The position numbers and the translations under genes were made by a program. From Brachionus plicatilis (Eukaryota; Rotifera; Eurotatoria; Ploima; Brachionidae), in NCBI GenBank assembly GCA_010279815.1, contig QEOQ01000508.1, positions 4,575,419 to 4,636,662 on the forward strand: a DNA stretch of 61,244 bases. Reading direction: 5' to 3'. Below are positions 57,629 through 61,244 of this stretch, one piece after another (positions within the stretch are counted from its first letter, which is position 1; each line of letters begins with the position of its first letter). The notes under the pieces were generated by a model, which was not told where the DNA came from, did not search any database, and saw only the letters and a list, made by a program, of their open reading frames with translations.

Positions 57629-60550
57629 CTTTCTATCGATGGCTCTTTGTGGACTGATCCTCTTTCGTTTGACAGGATCCCAAACCCAGTAAATGGTATA
57701 GGTGATTCCGTTAACTTTTATAGTCATAGCACTGTTGTCTTGTTCGATACCGACCAGGCGTTCGTCCACCGCCTCGTTCACAGTCAGACTATGCGATGTT
57801 TTCAAATTGTGGTAAACTCCGTTCTTGAGGTCCAATATGCCGCGCTTGATCGCCTCCACCAAAGTCACATTCTCGCCTTTTAACGCGTCATACACCCAAA
57901 TTATTTTGTAGCGGACGCCGCGTATCGTAATAGTGTACACCTCGGTCCACTCTTCGAACGTCTCCTCGTCGTCGTCGTCTTCAACCCGAGCGGGCGGCAA
58001 CTGAACGTCAATTTTGTCCACAATGGTCGTGTCCTCGTACACGTGTTTGGTGTTCTGCTCGCTCTCCTTGGGCTCGTAGATCTCCTGGACGGGCACACGC
58101 TGCGCCTTAGTCTCGGTCTTAATGTCGACAGTGACGTTTATGCGACGCTGCCTGTTCATAACGTCCGGCTCAATGTTGCAATAACTCGATTGGCGCTTGG
58201 CATAGTTGTCGACTATTTCTGCCGATTTGACCTTGACCTGTTGACTTTTTTCCAGCGTGCGGAGCCGTTCGTCCAGCTGGTATACACTTTGCTGCGTGGC
58301 ACTAAACAGCTCGCTGCTCGGTCTGCATGAGTCGCCCACTTGAACTTCATTTTTGTGCACGTGTCTCTGGCCGTCAATGCTGATCAAATTTTGCTTGCAA
58401 TTCGAGTCGTCAATAATCAACGGCTGCACACGCTCGCTTCTCTCTTCGGCGAGCACATTTTTTCTCTCCACTATTTTCTTGTTGTTGTTCTTGTCCACAT
58501 TGATGCGGATGACGCCCGGCCGATCCTCGTCGAGCACATCCTCAATACGCTCGATGTCGAACACACGCGCGCCAATCTCTTTATTTATAGCTATGTTGAC
58601 AACATTTTTGTCTCGAACAAAATTGCTAGCAGCCACCTGAGTCTGTTGCTGCTGCTGCTGCTCGCTCACGCAATGCACTGAGTTTATGTCGACGACTTGG
58701 CGCTGCGTCGGCTGCTCAGCGCTGTCAATGGGCTCGGTGCACGTCACCTCCTCTATTTCGTCCACTTCGTAGACGCCCTTGACCGGCTTGGTGCTTTCGA
58801 TGTCAATTTGAAGCACACTGGTGCCGTCCTTGTTGAATTTTGTGCGGACGGAGCGTATTTTTTTGTCTATGCCAAAGTGGGCGACGGGCAGCCGCGGGTC
58901 AAAGCGTCTGGGCTCGCAGTCGCCCGCAAATATCTGCGCGTTTATGAGTCCTTTGCGCACCGCCTCGCCAATCGACATCTCCTGTCCGCTAACCGGGTGC
59001 ACGTACACCGCCCTACTGTGGTCGAACAACCGCTGCCGTATCGCCTCGTCCAAGTCGAGCGATTTTTTCGACACCGGGTCGTACACGTCCACTATAAAAT
59101 AGGACTGTTGCACGTTCGCCTCGCTGCGTCCCTCACTATAGTGACCCATTATTAGTCCTTGCTCGTACGCTCTATTCAAAGCGAGGCTTTGACGCGTCAA
59201 CGGGTTGTGATAGTGCAGCGTGTTCTTGTCCAACAGACCGATTTGCATGGCCTCGCTCACACTTATGTTTCTGGCGGTGCGCGGGTCCTTCACATGTTCG
59301 ATATTGAGCGTTTTTATTTGAACGGAGGGCGGTTTGGGCACTGGCGCCGGCTTGGTCCATTCGGCGTCCGTCAACACAAGCTTGATGTCGATGGCCTTGT
59401 TGATAGGGATCGCTTGGCCGTTCGTGATGTTCACGTAGGTGCCGTTTTTGGGGTCGATGATGCCGTCTTTGATGGCCTGGAAGAGCGATATGTTGGCGCG
59501 GGTGCGCGGATCAACGGCACCCGTTATGGTATAGCTGCGGTTCTCTTCGAAACGGGACGTTGATACCAGCGTTTGATAGGAGGGCCGGACCGGACCGGAC
59601 GGCGACGATTGGTCCAGGAGCCGGGCTCTGATAACGCCTTTATTAATGGCGTCGCTGATCGAGAACGTGTGTCCGGTCTGCGGGTGGACGTAGAGACCGC
59701 GCTTGCGGTCCAGCACACCCCGCTCTATCGCTTCCTTGATGCTGATCTCGTCATTTTTGGACGGGTCGAACACGGCCAGCAAGTGGTACGACTTTGTCTC
59801 GCGGATCAGACTTGTGCTGACCACGCTGCGGTCGCGGTTCGCCGACTCGGCCGCGTTCGCTTCGACGAGCACGTGGCCCTTTTGGACGGCCTCGCTGATC
59901 GCCATGTGCTCGTTGTTGGCCGCGTCGAAGAACACGCCTTGGTACGGATCGAGCAGCTTTTGCTTGATGGCTTCGGTGGGCGGCAAAAATTCGCCGCTGC
60001 GCGCGTCTCTCACGCTGCGTATGCACATGGACTGGGTCTCGCTGGTGATGCTGCAGTTTTTGGCGCTTGCTTCGCCGATTTTCAGGTGGCCCGTTTTTAG
60101 CGCGTCCGCCAGACTCAGCGTGAAGTTGGCCGAGAGCGCCACTTGGTTGTCGCTGGTGATCAGGCCCGTGTTCACCGACTCGAGCAGGTCGCTCGATTTA
60201 AGCGAGTGCGGTTCGGTGATGTGCGCCGATTTGCCGTCGAGCAGCTTGTTGTGCAGCGCTTGCGCCAGGCTAAGCGAAAAAGTGTTAGTTGCCGGGTCCT
60301 TGAACATGCCCGTCTCCAGATCCAGCTGCTTGCGGTTCACCGCGTCTATGAATGCGATCGCGCTTAGTTTGCTAGGTGACGTCGGCTCCATTGGTGTGTC
60401 TATGTTGAGCAGGTTTTTGTTGTCGATTGTGTCATAATAATAGTAGTTGTTTTGACTTGAGCTTAGACTGTGGATTAGATCATAACGTGCGAATTGGTCT
60501 TGGTTGTATTTTTCGATTAGTCGCTCTGCATTGTCAAATGTGATGTGCAC
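57629..60550 (-). CDS. Plakin, first plakin-repeat exon in window (gene continues beyond the right edge)
   Basis: A 974-codon internal exon. It opens after the acceptor CCAAAAAG at 60551-60552 with VHITFDNAERLIEKYN, so the apparent start is not initiation; upstream exons (actin-binding or plakin domain, if present) lie past 61244. Residues about 60-560 and 880-974 are plakin repeats of about 38 aa. Between them is a roughly 320-residue acidic/basic linker with a poly-Gln run (EQQQQQQTQ). It ends at AIDRK, donor AAAG|GTTTGT at 57628, phase 0, joining 52692-55092. Spectraplakins and plectins use such repeats to link cytoskeletal filaments. GC-rich with long antisense open frames that are shadows. 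Confidence 0.88.
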
Positions 60551-61244
60551 CTTTTTGGACGGATGACAATAAAAATTATATATTTTTTTTTTTAATTAGT
60601 TTTAATAAAATTGGAAAAAAGTTAGTTTTAATAAAAAAAAGAAATTTTTTTTTTATTCTTGATTATCTGCCGAGTGATTAAGTGCGCTTCTCCCCAAGGT
60701 ATTTCGCCATAGCACTCAATTTAACGTTCAAGATAACAAAATTATGTCTTGCCGTCGTAGTAATAAATTATTGCTCAAATATTTTAGCATTGTGAGCTTT
60801 GGAGCAACAACAACAAAAAAATTTTGATTTTTTTTCTAAAATTGCTTCTGTGATTACTTGGCTAATACTGATTTTTTTGTCCCAAAGACCAAAATTGCTT
60901 GTGTTAATACTCTGCATTTTAATAAACAAAAATTTTGTGCATATGTCGGTATTGGACGACACATTAAATGCAGCACCTCTGCAAAAACTCTGCAAAGTAT
61001 TTTTTGCAGAGGTGCTGCATTTAATGTGTCGTCAGTTACCGACATATGCACAAAATTTTTGTTAATTAAAATGTGTCAAAATTTCTTTGCAGAGTATTTG
61101 CACAGGCCGCATTTGGTTGATTCAATTGACACAAGCAATTTTGGTCTTTGGAACAAGAAACATCTTGAAATTTTTAATATTTGATCCTTGTTTTTTTTTG
61201 TTATTATAAAAATGACAATATTTAAATATTTAGATAGTGTTAAC
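60551..61244. other. Plakin intron or 5' flank at right edge with foldback element
   Basis: No coding exon recognised. Most of the interval is occupied by the inverted-repeat element annotated at 60882-61151. Confidence 0.5.
60882..61151. mobile_element. Foldback element with near-perfect palindromic core
   Basis: Ends CCAAAGACCAAAATTGCTTG / complementary CAAGCAATTTTGGTCTTTGG enclose a core at 60925-61063 whose two arms (AAATTTTGTGCATATGTCGG, then GCAGCACCTCTGCAAA) are almost identical inverted copies of about 60 bp around a short loop. The core can form a long hairpin. No target duplication identified. Small ORFs on both strands here are mirror images of the same sequence. Confidence 0.7.

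Noticed and set aside
60768..61184. Several overlapping readings on both strands sharing LNAAPLQK-like peptides
   Set aside because: They are mirror translations of the inverted arms of one foldback element.

Overview
The window is eukaryotic nuclear DNA. It is strongly AT-rich, with intron-bearing metazoan genes, a dominant class of very short introns (about 45-60 nt) and many small transposable-element relics. The gene families present (three-CUT-domain CUX, fascin, GHITM, TTC38, MRE11, an ANKRD28-type PP6 ankyrin subunit, an SLC38 transporter, plakin repeats and a TIR-SAM protein) place it in an invertebrate. Compact introns, low GC and abundant Jockey/CR1-like, hAT and Mutator-like relics are what I would expect of a rotifer such as Brachionus, but that assignment is an inference and is not proven by the sequence.

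Layout. From 62 to about 10,555 genes run on the plus strand: the 3' part of a CUX homeobox gene (62-2736), a TIR-SAM gene (5421-7232) with a detached exact copy of its 3' end (7666-7853), a two-exon gene for a small protein ending in a CaaX box (8275-8996), and a single-exon TTC38 (9116-10555). From 10,616 to the right edge all protein genes run on the minus strand: GHITM (3 exons), fascin (4 exons), an SLC38-type amino-acid transporter (11 exons), MRE11 (2 exons), an ANKRD28/44/52-type ankyrin gene (11 exons), a 1590-codon plakin-repeat ORF (40644-45416), and a plakin gene whose repeat exons (57629-60550 and 52692-55092) continue beyond the right edge. A short exon at 48796-49025, with no early ATG, fits in phase as the last exon of that plakin gene.

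The segment from about 33.8 to 40.4 kb is a transposon graveyard. It holds foldback MITEs with 10-bp target-site duplications, a 2.1-kb hAT element with an 8-bp duplication nested inside a pogo/Tigger-like end, truncated non-LTR reverse transcriptase tails, and an 11-bp polypyrimidine minisatellite. Further foldback MITEs and reverse transcriptase relics lie in the plakin introns and the flanking DNA, and two related MITEs sit in introns of the ankyrin gene.

Most genes are unrelated housekeeping or developmental loci. The least ordinary parts are the TIR-SAM gene with a possibly prenylated neighbour, the plakin gene that appears to end without spectrin repeats, and the sharp split between GC-rich exons (CUX, plakin) and AT-rich genes. 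No prokaryotic-style operons, CRISPR arrays or recognisable tRNA/rRNA genes were seen. All splice models were derived by eye from GT/AG sites, reading-frame phase and remembered family sequences.
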